Positions 7,288 through 16,458 of a stretch of 64,000 nucleotides of DNA are shown one piece after another. The notes under the pieces are model-generated. The model was not told the DNA's origin. It made no database searches and saw only the letters and a program-made list of their open reading frames with translations. Every line of letters starts with the position of its first letter. The stretch's first letter is position 1. The stretch is from Aedoeadaptatus acetigenes (GTDB lineage Bacteria > Bacillota > Clostridia > Tissierellales > Peptoniphilaceae): NCBI RefSeq assembly GCF_025566985.1, contig NZ_JAOQJD010000001.1, positions 1 through 64,000 of the forward strand, given 5' to 3'. The position numbers and the translations under genes were made by a program.

Positions 7288-8745
7288 CTATTTCTTTGTA
7301 CCGATGTAGTTCGGGCTTTCTCTCGTAATCGTAATGTTGTGGGGATGGTTTTCTTGAAGGGTGGCGGGAGTGATCTTCATGTACTCCGTATTGGTCTTGA
7401 GTTCATAAATATTTTTTGCCCCGACGTAGCCCATACCGGATTTTAAACCGCCGACGAGTTGGTAGATGACGTCGCCGACTTTTCCCTTAAAGGGCACGCG
7501 ACCTTCCACGCCTTCGGGAACGTATTTCTTCGTTTCCGATTGGAAATAGCGATCGCTGGATCCGCTGCTCATAGCGCCTAAGGAGCCCATGCCGCGGTAG
7601 GTTTTGAAACGACGGCCTTCCACATAGATTTCTTCTCCGGGACTTTCGTCGGTACCGGCAAACATGGAGCCCATCATAACCACGTCGGCTCCCGCCGCAA
7701 TGGCCTTGGTCACGTCGCCGGAATACTTGATCCCGCCGTCGCCGATAATGGGGATGCCCTTTTCTCTGCCTGCTTTCGAACAGTTTAAGATCGCCGTCAC
7801 TTGAGGCACGCCGATCCCGGTAACTACGCGGGTGGTACAAATGGAACCGGGGCCGATACCGACTTTGACGCAGTCGGCGCCGGCTTCGATTAAGTCGATG
7901 GTTCCTTGATAGGTGGCCACATTCCCGGCAACCAATTGAATGTCGGGGAAGGCCTTTTTAATTTCTCGAATCGTGGTCAATACGCCTTTCGATTGGCCGT
8001 GGGCCGTATCGATGACAAAGAGGTCCGTGCCCGCAGCGCGAAGGGCTTCCACCCGTTCGTATACGTCGTGGGTGACGCCGATGGCGGCTCCGGCAAGGAG
8101 GCGACCGCCTGCATCTCTGGCGGAATTCGGGTATTGAATGGATTTTTCGATATCCTTAATGGTGATCAAACCCATGAGATGGTGGCTGTCGTCGATAAGA
8201 GGCAGTTTTTCGATCTTGTATTGCTTCATCACCTTCAGGGCATCGTCCATGGAAATGCCTTGTTTGCCCGTGACCAAATTGTCGCTGGTCATGACGCTGG
8301 CGATTTTTTTGTTTAAATCGTCTTCGAAGCGAATGTCGCGATTGGTAATGATGCCTTCCAGAATATTATTTTCGTCTACGATGGGCACGCCGCTGATGCG
8401 GTAGTGGCTCATAAGTTCCATGGCATCTTTGATTTCATGCTCTTTGGATAAAGAGAAGGGATCGGTGATGACGCCGTGTTCCGACCGTTTGACGCGGTCC
8501 ACTTCCTTTACCTGTTCTTCCAAGGGCATGCTCTTGTGAATAATGCCGATGCCCCCTTCGCGGGCCATGGCGATGGCCATTTGCGATTCCGTAACCGTAT
8601 CCATGCCGGCACTCATCAGGGGAATGTTCAGTTCGATGGCGTCTGTGATCTTCGTCTTTAAATTCACTTCGTTGGGCAACACTTCAGAATACCCGGGCAT
8701 GAGCAAAATGTCGTCGAAAGTTAAACCGTCTCCTAAAAATTTCAT
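7288..8745 (-). CDS. guaB: IMP dehydrogenase
   Basis: NAD-dependent oxidation of IMP to XMP, the first committed step of GMP synthesis. The 485 residues carry the N-terminal barrel half (DDILLMPGYSEVLP), a CBS-domain pair at about 95-205, then the active-site loop GPGSICTTRVVTG with the catalytic Cys, GDGGIKYSGD, and the flap region YRGMGSLGAM. I use the ATG at 8745, five bases after GGAGG; the TTG directly before it would lie too close. It stands alone between two operons, with its own promoter and a shared terminator. No guanine riboswitch is seen in the short leader. Confidence 0.98.
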   Translation of the reverse strand: MKFLGDGLTFDDILLMPGYSEVLPNEVNLKTKITDAIELNIPLMSAGMDTVTESQMAIAMAREGGIGIIHKSMPLEEQVKEVDRVKRSEHGVITDPFSLSKEHEIKDAMELMSHYRISGVPIVDENNILEGIITNRDIRFEDDLNKKIASVMTSDNLVTGKQGISMDDALKVMKQYKIEKLPLIDDSHHLMGLITIKDIEKSIQYPNSARDAGGRLLAGAAIGVTHDVYERVEALRAAGTDLFVIDTAHGQSKGVLTTIREIKKAFPDIQLVAGNVATYQGTIDLIEAGADCVKVGIGPGSICTTRVVTGIGVPQVTAILNCSKAGREKGIPIIGDGGIKYSGDVTKAIAAGADVVMMGSMFAGTDESPGEEIYVEGRRFKTYRGMGSLGAMSSGSSDRYFQSETKKYVPEGVEGRVPFKGKVGDVIYQLVGGLKSGMGYVGAKNIYELKTNTEYMKITPATLQENHPHNITITRESPNYIGTKK

Positions 8746-8766
8746 CAAAGCCTCCTCTTTTTTCTC

Positions 8767-8794
8767 ATTCTACGATAGACATTTATTTTAGCAA
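8767..8794 (-). promoter_or_regulatory. Probable guaB promoter
   Basis: Minus strand: TTGCTA (8794-8789), 16-base spacer, TAGAAT (8772-8767), about 20 bases before the start codon. A nearby TTGACG (8807-8812 region) has no well-spaced -10. Confidence 0.4.
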
Positions 8795-8809
8795 AAGACC
8801 GGTCGTCAA

Positions 8810-10003
8810 TCAAGACGAGGATGAGAGACGTTTCGGCGTAATGCGAATAATCTCTAAATCCTTCGGCCCCTTGGCGATCACCTTTCCTTCGCGATCGACA
8901 CTTAGTTGAATATCCGTCTCCCGAAGGGCATCCACCAAAGACGCGTCGCCGTAAATTTCCACGTCGATCTTCTTCGGCACGTTAAAATCGCTGAGATTGA
9001 CATCTTTCATGGACGTCATGTGCTCCGTGGAGACTTCCATGGTGCGCCGCGCCGATTCCTTTTTCATGTAACGTAAAATCACGGATTCGTCGGGATTGAC
9101 GAGATGGATTCCCTCCGGCACGTTTAACTGTACGGGCACGGCATTGGTGCTCATGAGCTCTTTCGCATCCACGGGCCGGGTGGGAATGCTCTCGATGCGA
9201 TCAATGACGTCGGTCTCGCCGGTAATGGTCACGGTGGCCGGCGTAAGGATAGCTCGATCCCGATTAAAGTCGCCACCCTCGTCGTCGACGAAGTTCACTT
9301 CCACGGGCACACTTTTCGCCTTCGATATGGTCGCCTGAACGCCGACGGTATTCGGCGTCACCTCGATGCCTGCAATTACGTTTTTATTCTTATCCAAGGG
9401 CGAAAGCTCGACAGAGGATAACACCGTATCTTTCGCGCCGGATATGGCGATGTAGCCGGCCACGGAATGCACTTTGTCGACGGCTTTTTTCGGGCCCTTG
9501 ACGGTGACTTCTTCTTGATTGACGATGATTCTGTCCAGCACCATGCCGTCGGCGGGCTTGCCTTTGGCCGTCACCGTCACCGGTTTTTGCATCGTCACCA
9601 TTTCATCGACAGCGATGGTGATGGCCGAGGGATTGGACTTTTTAATTTTAATGCTCTCGTCGGAGAGGCGGAAGTGAATGGGCAGCCGTTGGGAGCCCGG
9701 TTGCACTTCGCCTAAATCCACATAGGCGGAAATATCTTCTTCTTTTAATCCGACGATGGCGCTGCGATTGCCGGAGACGACGATATTGGTGGTGTAATCG
9801 TCGTTTTGCAAAAGCTCCATTCCCGCTTCCCGCATGGTGGATTGGTTCCGAAGCTCCACTTCCACATTGGTGAAGTCCTTGGTGATCACCGGATCGATTT
9901 CCGTAATGATGAAGAACCAAAGCAAAATTGCCAGGACCAGGGAGAATATTTTCGTAATCGTGTCCCGATTGTTCGCTATAAAATTTACATATTTATCGCG
10001 CAT
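8810..10003 (-). CDS. cdaR: CdaR, YbbR-repeat regulator of c-di-AMP synthase
   Basis: A 397-residue surface protein: a short cytoplasmic start, one membrane span at about 17-36 (IFSLVLAILLWFFIITEI), then an external part of YbbR repeats (about four). The family binds and tunes the membrane diadenylate cyclase CdaA, which is encoded just before it. The start is the ATG at 10003, seven bases after GGAGG. It shares one base with the cdaA stop (TGATG), a coupled arrangement. The usual third gene of this module, glmM, is not in the window; guaB follows instead. Confidence 0.93.
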   Translation of the reverse strand: MRDKYVNFIANNRDTITKIFSLVLAILLWFFIITEIDPVITKDFTNVEVELRNQSTMREAGMELLQNDDYTTNIVVSGNRSAIVGLKEEDISAYVDLGEVQPGSQRLPIHFRLSDESIKIKKSNPSAITIAVDEMVTMQKPVTVTAKGKPADGMVLDRIIVNQEEVTVKGPKKAVDKVHSVAGYIAISGAKDTVLSSVELSPLDKNKNVIAGIEVTPNTVGVQATISKAKSVPVEVNFVDDEGGDFNRDRAILTPATVTITGETDVIDRIESIPTRPVDAKELMSTNAVPVQLNVPEGIHLVNPDESVILRYMKKESARRTMEVSTEHMTSMKDVNLSDFNVPKKIDVEIYGDASLVDALRETDIQLSVDREGKVIAKGPKDLEIIRITPKRLSSSS

Positions 10004-10794
10004 CAAATTTCCTCCTCGTCACTCTTTGGGAAATAGATCCCCCGCAGCATTTGTTCCAAGGTAGAAAGATCCAAATGGCGGTTAATGTTTCCGAATTCGG
10101 CGACGGAGATGGATCCCGTTTCTTCGCTGACCACGATGGCGAAGGCGTCGCTTTTTTCGCTGATGCCGATGGCCGCCCGGTGGCGCGTGCCCAATTCTTT
10201 GGAAAGGCCCTTTTCTTCCGTTAAGGGCAGAAAGCAGGCGGCGGAAACGATCTGATCCCCGTTGATGATGACGGCGCCGTCGTGGAGGGGCGTGTTGGGG
10301 ATGAAGATGTTGATCAAGAGACCGGAAGACAAGTCGCCGTAAATGCTCGTCCCCGTTTCGATGATTTCATTTAAGCCCGTCTTACGTTCGATCACCATTA
10401 AGGCGCCGATCTTCTGGCGGGACAAAGAGGCCACGGCGCTGATGATTTCATTAATGGTGGATTCGTCCCGGGTTCCCGACAAGACGAAGCCTTTTCGAAT
10501 GGAGCTGTTTCGGCCGATAAATTCCAGGCCCCGTCGTATTTCCGGCTGAAACACGATAAATAGGCCCAAAAATCCCCAGGTCAACATGCTCTTTAAGAGG
10601 TAATTGAGCATATAGATCTGCAGGATTTCGCTGAGCTTCGTAAGGATCAGGACCACGACGATCCCCTTGCTTAATTGCTCGGCGCGGGTGCCCTTGATTA
10701 ATTTAAAGAGCCAATAGATGATCACCGCGACGATGGCGATGTCGATGACGTCTTGAATCCGTAGCATCGATAAAGTTTCACTTATCCATTGCAT
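10003..10794 (-). CDS. cdaA: Diadenylate cyclase CdaA
   Basis: Membrane enzyme that makes cyclic di-AMP from two ATP, a signal for osmolyte and potassium control and for cell-wall state. The 263-residue protein has three N-terminal membrane spans (about 15-75) and a DAC domain with the catalytic DGA motif (in TPLHDGAVII) and the RHR motif (GTRHRAAIG), both intact. It overlaps the preceding DUF5317 gene by 17 bases and touches cdaR. The potassium uptake genes trkH/trkA at 46-49 kb are possible downstream targets of the nucleotide; that link is only inferred. Confidence 0.97.
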   Translation of the reverse strand: MQWISETLSMLRIQDVIDIAIVAVIIYWLFKLIKGTRAEQLSKGIVVVLILTKLSEILQIYMLNYLLKSMLTWGFLGLFIVFQPEIRRGLEFIGRNSSIRKGFVLSGTRDESTINEIISAVASLSRQKIGALMVIERKTGLNEIIETGTSIYGDLSSGLLINIFIPNTPLHDGAVIINGDQIVSAACFLPLTEEKGLSKELGTRHRAAIGISEKSDAFAIVVSEETGSISVAEFGNINRHLDLSTLEQMLRGIYFPKSDEEEI

Positions 10795-11350
10795 GGTGAT
10801 CCGCCTTTCCGAATAAATAAGACGTAGCGCTCGCTACAAATAAAAACAAACCGAAGGCGATGAAGCCGTCGCCGATGCTCATGACCTTTGCACTTGAGAC
10901 GGCCGAGGAAAAACAGAAGCGGTCGCCTAAAAAACGAAGCCGCGTCGCCTCGTTGACCAAGCTGTGGGTCAGAACCCGCCCCTCGGTGATTAAGGCAAGG
11001 GCGCGGCTGTCGCCGATCTTTAACAGAGCTTTTGCTTCCACGGGCATGGCGCCGTTTAAGGCGACGACCGCACCATTTAATGCGAGCCCTATGCCGGCCG
11101 AAACGTAACCCGGATGGCGACCGATCACACAGCCCACGGCCATGATAAAAAGCAGAAGGGCGTGGATGGTGGAAAAGTGCGCCGCAAGGAAAGGCACCGA
11201 AGGCGCCGCCTTGAGTGCAATGAGAAAGAGGGCGGCGCCGGTGCCTGCGACGATTAAATTTTTAAAGCGGGGTTCCTGCAAAAACGTCTTGTCTTTCCAC
11301 GCCATAAGAAGCCCCAGGCATACGCCTAAGATAATCCCTTCAGTTGTCAT
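10778..11350 (-). CDS. DUF5317-like membrane protein
   Basis: A 190-residue protein with about five hydrophobic spans. The motifs ALNGAMPV and, near the end, RFLGDRFCF followed by SIGDGFIAFGLF match my memory of the DUF5317 family, found in many Clostridia and of unknown role. It overlaps the start of cdaA by 17 bases, so a link with the c-di-AMP module is suggested by context only. The ATG follows GTAGGTGA closely. Its start lies just 11 bases downstream of the terminator that ends ispH-rpsA, leaving no room for a promoter between. Confidence 0.72.
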   Translation of the reverse strand: MTTEGIILGVCLGLLMAWKDKTFLQEPRFKNLIVAGTGAALFLIALKAAPSVPFLAAHFSTIHALLLFIMAVGCVIGRHPGYVSAGIGLALNGAVVALNGAMPVEAKALLKIGDSRALALITEGRVLTHSLVNEATRLRFLGDRFCFSSAVSSAKVMSIGDGFIAFGLFLFVASATSYLFGKADHHAMDK

Positions 11351-11361
11351 TCTTCACCTAC

Positions 11362-11392
11362 AAAAAATGCGCTCTCCTTAGAAAGCGCATTT
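11362..11392 (-). terminator. Terminator after ispH-rpsA
   Basis: Arms AAATGCGCT (11365-11373) and AGCGCATTT (11384-11392), with a minus-strand T run from the six A at 11362-11367. It lies seven bases after the rpsA stop and 11 bases before the DUF5317 start, so cdaA expression may depend on partial read-through. Confidence 0.8.
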
Positions 11393-11398
11393 GTTTTA

Positions 11399-13477
11399 TT
11401 ATTCTTCGTCTTGGGATTCTTCCGCATCGACGGTTTCGAGTTGATCGAAGTTGATCAGATCGCCGATCGCCATGGAGAAGCTTTCTTCTTCAGGTTTCGC
11501 TTCTACTTGCGGTTGTTCTCTGCGACGAGGTTTTTGCTCTTTCTTTCTTTCGCGAGGAGCTTGTTCGTCTTCGCCGCCCGGTTGAAGGGCCTTCATGGAA
11601 AGAGAAATCTTCTTGTCTTCGAAGTTGATATCGGTGACGCGAACGTCGATTTCTTGACCGATTTCTAAGACATCAGACGGTTTTTCGACGTGTTGTCTGG
11701 AAATTTGAGAAACGTGCAGTAAGCCGTCTACACCGGATTCCAGGCGAACGAATGCGCCGAAGTCCAGAATGTTTACGACGGTACCTTTTACGTCGTCGCC
11801 GACTTGTACGGTTTCAACAAAGGTATCCCAGGGTTTTTGGGTGGTTTGTTTTAAGCCGAGGGCGATGCGGTTCTTTTCTTCGTCGATTTTCAGAACCAGT
11901 ACCTTTACCTTTTCGCCGGGGCTTACGACATCGCTGGGATGTTTCACGCGGTTCCAGGAAAGTTCAGAGATGTGAATCAATCCGTCTACGCCGCCGACAT
12001 CGACGAATGCGCCGAAGTTGGTAAGGCGTTGAACCGTACCTTCGATGAATTCGCCTTCTTGAAGGGTGCTGTACACTTCTTTGCGTTTTTCTTCGATTTC
12101 CTTGGATTCGATGTTTTTGCGAGAGAGGACGAATTTTCTTCTGCCCTTATCGAAATCGATGATTTCGCATTCTAAGTCTTCATCGACGTATTTGCTTAAA
12201 TCTCTTTGGAAACGTACGGAAACGTGGGATGCGGGAATAAATCCGTTTAATCCGTCGACGTCACAGGTCAAGCCGCCTTTGACGACATTGGTGACGTGAG
12301 CCGTAACCGTTTCGCCGTTTTCAAATTTTTCTTCCATTTCATCCCAAACTTTCATGTTTTCCACGCGTTTGAAGGATAAAACGACATTACCGTCTCCATC
12401 GTCCATTTTCATTACGTAAACCTGAATTTGATCTCCTTGGTTGAAGATTTCACTCGGTTTTACATTGGGATCGTTGGACAATTCATCTCTGGAGATGATA
12501 CCGTCTGCGCGGTAGCCGATATTAACCATAACCTCGTCGTCGGTTACGTATAATACCTCGCCATCGACAATTTCACCGCGGCGTACGCGCGTGAAAGAGT
12601 TTTCAATGGCCTCCATCATTTCATTGTTCATTTCGTCCCTGTTCATATTATCCATTCTACTAACAGCCTCCTTGATTACCGAATCCGGAGTGGATGCCCC
12701 GGCGGTAATACCAATTTTATTGAATTTTTTAAATGGACGTAGATCGAGTTGATTTATGGTTTGAATATGGTAGACATTATCGCAATGTTCTGACGCAATC
12801 TTTACGAGCTTCTTCGTATTTGCACTATTCTTACCACCTATAACGAGCATACAATCCACATGAGTAGCCAACATGCGACAGGCATCCTGACGGTCGTTTG
12901 TGGCTTTACATATGGTATTATACCTTAAAATCTCCCCGGTGAAAACACCTTTTAGCCTTTCTTCCACAGAATCAACCAATTTATTGGGATTTGTCGTCTG
13001 GGAAACAAGGGCAATTTGATCTTTCTCACTTAAAGGCAAGGCGTCCGCCTCATCGGCGTCTGCGACGATGTAGACCTCGTCGCCGTAAGAGGCGATGCCC
13101 TTCACTTCCGGATGGTCTTTGTCGCCGACGATGACCACGGGAATGCCCTTGGTGTTGTTTTCCTCGACGATGGTGTAAATCCTCGAGACAAAGGGGCAGG
13201 TCGTGTCTATCACGCGGTTGCCTTTCGCGCTCAACTCTTCCTTTAAGGCTTTCGTCGTGCCATGGCTCCTCGTAATGACCGTGGCGTTTTCAGGCAGATG
13301 GGCTTCGTCGATGAGCTCTACGCCTTTTTCCCGCAGGTCTTCGTTTACTTGGGCGTTATGCACAAGCTCCCCTAAGATCTTCACGTCGTCGTAGGCCTGA
13401 GCCGTCTGAAAGGCGCTTTCCACAGCGCGCTTCACGCCGCCGCAAAAGCCGTAGCATTCACTCAACAGTATTTCCAA
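11399..13477 (-). CDS. ispH: Fused HMBPP reductase (IspH) and S1 RNA-binding protein
   Basis: A 692-residue fusion. Residues 1 to about 275 are IspH, the last enzyme of the MEP isoprenoid pathway, with the iron-sulfur ligands C12, C94 and C190 and the catalytic E124 in DHPE. Residues from about 300 hold four S1 RNA-binding repeats, then a basic, low-complexity stretch (about 640-660) and an acidic end, like ribosomal protein S1. Such fusions are known in Clostridia and relatives. The start is a TTG eight bases after AAGGGAG, inside the end of plsC. It is the last gene of the cmk-plsC run. No break or stop separates the halves. Confidence 0.96.
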   Translation of the reverse strand: MEILLSECYGFCGGVKRAVESAFQTAQAYDDVKILGELVHNAQVNEDLREKGVELIDEAHLPENATVITRSHGTTKALKEELSAKGNRVIDTTCPFVSRIYTIVEENNTKGIPVVIVGDKDHPEVKGIASYGDEVYIVADADEADALPLSEKDQIALVSQTTNPNKLVDSVEERLKGVFTGEILRYNTICKATNDRQDACRMLATHVDCMLVIGGKNSANTKKLVKIASEHCDNVYHIQTINQLDLRPFKKFNKIGITAGASTPDSVIKEAVSRMDNMNRDEMNNEMMEAIENSFTRVRRGEIVDGEVLYVTDDEVMVNIGYRADGIISRDELSNDPNVKPSEIFNQGDQIQVYVMKMDDGDGNVVLSFKRVENMKVWDEMEEKFENGETVTAHVTNVVKGGLTCDVDGLNGFIPASHVSVRFQRDLSKYVDEDLECEIIDFDKGRRKFVLSRKNIESKEIEEKRKEVYSTLQEGEFIEGTVQRLTNFGAFVDVGGVDGLIHISELSWNRVKHPSDVVSPGEKVKVLVLKIDEEKNRIALGLKQTTQKPWDTFVETVQVGDDVKGTVVNILDFGAFVRLESGVDGLLHVSQISRQHVEKPSDVLEIGQEIDVRVTDINFEDKKISLSMKALQPGGEDEQAPRERKKEQKPRRREQPQVEAKPEEESFSMAIGDLINFDQLETVDAEESQDEE

Positions 13478-14045
13478 GGTAGTTTCTCCCTTCGTAAATG
13501 GTGGCCATTAAGGCGCGCATGCGTTTTTGGTATTCCTCTTCGGTGAGTTTTTCCTTTTCGAAGGGAATCGGCACACGGAATATGTAGCGCCGTTTGCGAA
13601 AGAGTTTGTAGTCCCCTTCGATGTATAGGGGCAGAACTTCGGTCCCGGTGCGGGAAGCGAGAAGAATGGTGCCGGGCTTAGCCCGGTCGTAGTCCACGTC
13701 CTTGACCCGCGTTCCCTCCGGAAAAATGCCCACGATCTCGTTCTTTTTTAATGCCCGCATGGCGATAATGGTGCTCTTCGCATCGCCGTGGTCCCGGTCG
13801 ACGGAGATGGCGCCGACGCCCTGAAGGATTTGCTTTAAAATCGGCTTTTCAAAGAGCTCCCGCTTCGCCATCCAGCGCACCTGCTTGGGAAAAAGAATCG
13901 AAACGAAGAGGGGATCCCAATTGCTCTTGTGATTGGCCACCAAAAGATAGGCCTTGTCCTCCAGCTCGGGCATGTTCACCACTTCGTAGGGATAGAGGAT
14001 TTTTAAAAGCCACCCGGTAATGCCTTTCACGAAATTATAAAACAT
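13458..14045 (-). CDS. plsC: 1-acylglycerol-3-phosphate O-acyltransferase
   Basis: Membrane-associated enzyme that adds the second acyl chain in phosphatidic acid synthesis. The 195 residues hold the family motifs in order: NHKSNWD (the HX4D catalytic pair H39 and D44), the glycerol-phosphate site region FPEGTR, and a hydrophobic N-terminal segment. It overlaps cmk by 11 bases and ispH by 20. The order cmk-plsC-ispH-rpsA is common in Clostridia. Confidence 0.94.
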   Translation of the reverse strand: MFYNFVKGITGWLLKILYPYEVVNMPELEDKAYLLVANHKSNWDPLFVSILFPKQVRWMAKRELFEKPILKQILQGVGAISVDRDHGDAKSTIIAMRALKKNEIVGIFPEGTRVKDVDYDRAKPGTILLASRTGTEVLPLYIEGDYKLFRKRRYIFRVPIPFEKEKLTEEEYQKRMRALMATIYEGRNYLGNTVE

Positions 14046-14688
14046 GGCCGTTCTCCACGTAATTCACCATGGTGTCCAATACTTCTTCTTCGCTCATGGC
14101 GGTGGAATCCACGAGAATGGCATCCGCTGCCTGCTTCAAGGGAGCCACGGCGCGATTTTTATCACGCTCATCCCGGGCGTGAATGTCGGCTTTAATGGTT
14201 TCCATATCCACGGCTTCGCCAAAGGCCAGGCGCTGTTCGTAGCGACGTCTCGCCCGCTCTTCTTCCGACGCCGTGAGGAAAAATTTCACATCCGCCGAGG
14301 GCAGCACCACCGTGCCGATGTCCCGCCCTTCCATGACGACGCCGCCGTCTTCAGCGAGCCGCCGTTGCAGAGACAGAAGATAGTCCCGCACCGCCGGCTC
14401 TTTCGACAGCTGCGAGGTCTTTTGGGAAATGGCCTCCGTGCGAATCACATCGCCCAGGGCCTCGCCGTTTAATTGCACGGCGCCGTCTTTGTAGTCGATG
14501 GACTGAGCGTCCACGCGCTTCAGAAGCTCCTTAGTGGAAAGATCCCCACCTTCTCTTACGGCGATGTAGGCGATGGTGCGGTAGAGGGCGCCGGTGTCGA
14601 TGTATTCGTAGCCCAGACGCTTTGCCAGGGCGCTTGCGATGGCGCTTTTCCCCGCGCCTGAGGGTCCGTCAATGGCGATGGTTTTCAT
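14035..14688 (-). CDS. cmk: Cytidylate kinase
   Basis: Phosphorylates CMP and dCMP to the diphosphates. A 217-residue P-loop kinase with Walker A GPSGAGKSA at residues 8-16, the substrate loop YIDTGALYRTIAY, and the conserved MEGRDIGTVVLP. It begins directly after the FAD-enzyme stop codon and overlaps plsC, in the frequent cmk-plsC-ispH order. Confidence 0.97.
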   Translation of the reverse strand: MKTIAIDGPSGAGKSAIASALAKRLGYEYIDTGALYRTIAYIAVREGGDLSTKELLKRVDAQSIDYKDGAVQLNGEALGDVIRTEAISQKTSQLSKEPAVRDYLLSLQRRLAEDGGVVMEGRDIGTVVLPSADVKFFLTASEEERARRRYEQRLAFGEAVDMETIKADIHARDERDKNRAVAPLKQAADAILVDSTAMSEEEVLDTMVNYVENGHVL

Positions 14689-15900
14689 TTATTCCTCCTC
14701 ACCGGAACACATGCCGGCTAAGTACCCGCTCGAAAATGCGATCTGTAAATTAAAGCCCCCGGTGGGTCCGTCCACGTCCAAAACTTCTCCGCAGAAGTAG
14801 AGACCCTTGGCCTTTTTGCTTTCCATGGTCGAAGGATCCACGTCCTTTACGTCCACGCCGCCGGTGGTAATGATCCCGGTATTTTCGTTAAACAGTCCGG
14901 CGTAGCGCAGGCGAAAATTTTTCAGTGTATGAATCAGCCCGCGCCGCATCTGCGCCGACAGCTGATGGGCCGGCAGATCCTGATCCACCTGCGCCTGATC
15001 CAACACCGGTGCGATCAAAGACTTGGGAAGCAGGTTCTTCATCAGATTGTGCATGGCCCGATTGGAATTGTCCTTCACTTCGCGCAGAAGCCGCTTATCA
15101 AGCACCTCTTCTGTGAGGGCGGGCTTTAAATCGAGAGACAAGTCCACTTTATCGGAGCGATTAATCTTCGATGAGAGACTCAGGACGATGGGCCCGCTGA
15201 TGCCAAAGTGGGTAAAAAGCATTTCCCCAAAATCGGAGAAGCTTCCCTCTTTCGTCGTCGCCGTAAGGGCCACGTTTTTTAAGGTCAGGCCGGACAGCTC
15301 TTCTAAGTAGCTTTCTTTGAGTTTTAATCCCACGAGGCCCGCCACGGGCTTGATGATGCCCATGCCGAAATCCTCGGCGAAACCATAGCCGTCGCCGGTG
15401 GAGCCTGTGAGTCGATAGGTCATGCCTCCTGTGGCGACGATCACCTTGTCTCCGCGAAACGTGCCCCTGTTTGTCCTTAGAACATAGCCGTCTTCTTCTC
15501 TTTCAACGGATTCTACCGTGGTGTTCAGGCGAACAACTACTTTCCTCTTTTCCAGTTCCCTTGCCAAGGTTTTAATGATATCCGAGGACTTATCGCTTTT
15601 CGGAAAGACTCGATCGCCCCGCTCCACCTTTAAGGGGGTGCCGCGGCTTTCGAAGAAATCTTTCAGCATGGCGGCGGTGAAACTGTAATAGGACGAGTAC
15701 ATAAAGCTTGCATTGCGATTCAGGACTTCAAAGAAAAAAGGATCGTCGCAGTCGTTACAGAGATTGCACCGTCCCTTGCCTGTAATAAACAGCTTCTTTC
15801 CCAATTTTTCATTTTTTTCGATTAAGGTGACCTCTGCCGTCTCCGCCGCTTTTATGGCGGCCATCATGCCGGCGGGTCCGCCTCCTATGACCAGTATCAT
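14689..15900 (-). CDS. HI0933/YhiN-family FAD-dependent oxidoreductase
   Basis: A 403-residue flavoprotein of the HI0933 (YhiN, often named aminoacetone-oxidase-like) family. The N-terminal dinucleotide fold shows GGGPAG at 6-11, then KLFITGKGRCNLCND, a family signature. A second nucleotide segment is VIVATGGMTY, and the end has GPTGGFNLQIAFSSG. The physiological substrate of the family is not firmly known. It sits between mnmM and cmk with no spacer on either side, a common neighbour of cmk in Clostridia. Confidence 0.88.
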   Translation of the reverse strand: MILVIGGGPAGMMAAIKAAETAEVTLIEKNEKLGKKLFITGKGRCNLCNDCDDPFFFEVLNRNASFMYSSYYSFTAAMLKDFFESRGTPLKVERGDRVFPKSDKSSDIIKTLARELEKRKVVVRLNTTVESVEREEDGYVLRTNRGTFRGDKVIVATGGMTYRLTGSTGDGYGFAEDFGMGIIKPVAGLVGLKLKESYLEELSGLTLKNVALTATTKEGSFSDFGEMLFTHFGISGPIVLSLSSKINRSDKVDLSLDLKPALTEEVLDKRLLREVKDNSNRAMHNLMKNLLPKSLIAPVLDQAQVDQDLPAHQLSAQMRRGLIHTLKNFRLRYAGLFNENTGIITTGGVDVKDVDPSTMESKKAKGLYFCGEVLDVDGPTGGFNLQIAFSSGYLAGMCSGEEE

Positions 15901-16458
15901 TTAACACCTCGCGATGCCTACCCAGTAGGGCGGGCAATGATTTTGATTGGGAAAGGTGATTTTTACCACCTTGTACGCTTTCTGATCCAATGCGCCGATC
16001 AACGCTTCCATGCCCTCGCTCTCAACTTTTCCTGCGTCGTGGCCGGGATAGATCGCGAGACTGATAAGGGCGCCGAATTTCATGTTGGCCAGGATTGCAT
16101 TTAATGTCCGCTTTGTGGCGGGCCAAGTCGTGGTGATCTCCTTGTCGCCGCCGGGCAAATAGCCCAGATTCATGACAAAGGCGTCGACCTCAGAGAGCTC
16201 CACATAGCGGGAAACATTTTCGTGGCTGTCGAGAATCAGCTCCGCGTTTTTAATCGCTTCTTTTTTTAAAAGGGCCTCCGTCTTGTCCATGGCGGCCTGC
16301 TGAATATCCATGGCCAGGACGCGACTCGCCCGACGCGCGAGAAACAAGGTGTCTTTTCCGTTTCCCGCCGTGAGATCCACGGCGAGATGGTCCTTCTTCA
16401 AAAAGTTTTCCAGGACCACGTGGGACCAGGCCACGGCCGATGTAGGCATTACTTCCAT
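15901..16458 (-). CDS. mnmM: tRNA mnm5s2U34 methyltransferase MnmM (YtqB)
   Basis: A 185-residue class I SAM methyltransferase of the YtqB family. By family knowledge MnmM carries out the last methylation of the mnm5s2U wobble base. Visible signs: the SAM-binding motif VDLTAGNGKDT, the acidic loop AMDIQ, the catalytic region FVMNLGYLPGGDK, and the end NQNHCPPYWVGI typical of the family. It overlaps rluB by ten bases and abuts the FAD gene, so it is part of the long operon. Confidence 0.87.
   Translation of the reverse strand: MEVMPTSAVAWSHVVLENFLKKDHLAVDLTAGNGKDTLFLARRASRVLAMDIQQAAMDKTEALLKKEAIKNAELILDSHENVSRYVELSEVDAFVMNLGYLPGGDKEITTTWPATKRTLNAILANMKFGALISLAIYPGHDAGKVESEGMEALIGALDQKAYKVVKITFPNQNHCPPYWVGIARC

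Noticed and set aside
7241..7290. Small RNA between the transporter operon and guaB
   Set aside because: The hairpin is fully explained as a shared two-way terminator of convergent genes.
8746..8809. Guanine riboswitch before guaB
   Set aside because: The space is too short and a promoter fits within about 30 bases of the start codon.
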